DNA of 64,000 nt from Flaccisagitta enflata (Eukaryota; Chaetognatha; Sagittoidea; Aphragmophora), in assembly GCA_965153355.1 (NCBI GenBank), contig OZ231126.1, positions 54,684,001 to 54,748,000 on the forward strand, written 5' to 3'. The notes beneath the pieces are model-generated. The model saw only the letters and a list, made by a program, of their open reading frames with translations, searched no databases and was not told the origin of the DNA. Made by a program: the position numbers and the translations under genes. This document shows, one piece after another, positions 63,344 to 64,000 of the stretch. Every line of letters starts with the position of its first letter. Position 1 is the first letter of the stretch.

Positions 63344-63568
63344 TTAATTGAAAGACTTCAAGCTAATCAAAACCGGATTACAGGTACGATTTAAGCCATT
63401 CATGAAACTCTTACTTCTTTTTGCAAAAATTTCCGTAATGGAATCATATCCAAGTGATTTTCGTAGCTCACGTGTGCTTTCCCAACGGTGAAAACCAAAA
63501 ATTTTTCGAATACGATCATTGAGAGCAACATCTAAAGTGGTCATGTCACGTCCGTTATGCCTTTTCAC
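63344..63568 (-). pseudogene. 3' fragment of a LINE reverse-transcriptase ORF
   Basis: A 74-codon minus-strand ORF with LNDRIRKIFGFHRWESTREL, KSLGYDSITEIFAKR and a final NPVL. This resembles the extreme C-terminus of non-LTR retrotransposon ORF2 proteins (…RIFGF.RWES.R.LR..GY.SI.EIF). Nothing upstream of it is coding, so it is a 5'-truncated relic. Confidence 0.6.
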
Positions 63569-64000
63569 TTATCTATAACCCACTGAAATTTACACCACTT
63601 CTGCATCCTACTTTTCGTTATCCTTGACCCACTCACTTTCACCAAATTATCAGACCCTCTCCACTTTTACTTTGTCTATTTTTTCTCACATCTATGGATG
63701 CTTATTCTCTTTCTCTCCTCTCCTCCTCATTCAGTCTTTCTTATGTTTTACTCTCCCCTGATCATCTTCCTTGATATAGTGTATTGGACACAATGTATGT
63801 ATGTATTGGGAAAACCTAAAACGCAAGAATATTTAAAATCCAATACCAATACCCAATACAATCACCCCGGCCTGGACCCGACCGACCAACCAACCGACCT
63901 TATTACATTGAAAATGCCCCAAATCTTGATATGTTTGACCGACTGACCAATCTGAGTGGCGTGCCTGCGACAAAAAAATCCAAAAACTTGGTTTTGAATT
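63569..64000. other. Non-coding, repeat fragments
   Basis: CAATACCAATACCCAATACA and CCCCGGCCTGGACCCGACC near 63835-63895 match inverted words at 36430-36560 and 38390-38500, a dispersed repeat of uncertain type. Confidence 0.4.

Overview
The window looks like nuclear DNA from an animal, probably an invertebrate. The evidence is long introns with GT-AG borders, an HNF4-type nuclear receptor, dense microsatellites and minisatellites, and many DNA-transposon remnants. There is no operon structure, ribosome-binding pattern or compact bacterial coding. The phylum cannot be fixed from the sequence. Such microsatellite density recalls some crustacean genomes, but that is only a resemblance.

Layout. 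Positions 1-5.75 kb hold repeats only. At 5760-11679 lies a 5.9 kb DNA transposon with ~790 bp terminal inverted repeats and a perfect 8 bp target duplication. It carries a transposase gene (interrupted by two in-frame stops) and, divergently, an intact ORF for a Tpt1/KptA-like RNA 2'-phosphotransferase. From 13526 to 26669 (+) run ten exons of an HNF4 orthologue, from the middle of the ligand-binding domain to the stop codon; the joined exons give 505 codons with every phase matching. Its introns are filled with ATTC tracts, minisatellites and nested MITEs. From 26.7 to 48 kb the DNA is mostly repeats, with two minus-strand gene traces: a two-exon gene for a predicted 225-residue secreted discoidin-like protein (38665-35556) and two candidate exons of an unidentified gene (32938-32217).

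From 49019 to 60305 (+) is a ten-exon gene for a predicted 887-residue transposase-like protein. It has a coiled coil followed by a region containing CSDETSK, and resembles uncharacterised multicopy proteins I recall from cnidarians and other invertebrates. Exons 8 and 9 are tandemly duplicated in a ~3.24 kb unit; the upstream copy is frame-damaged and the downstream copy is intact.

The most striking observation is that introns of this gene appear to be transposons. Intron 2 is exactly one 509 bp MITE plus one copy of its 8 bp target duplication. The duplication supplies both splice junctions, so splicing restores the pre-insertion reading frame: an 'introner' made by a DNA transposon. Introns 7 and 9 of the same gene are also bounded by inverted repeats at or near their splice sites. 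A second member of the intron-2 MITE family, with its own target duplication, sits at 29777-30271. The other main novelty is the Tpt1-like enzyme carried as transposon cargo.
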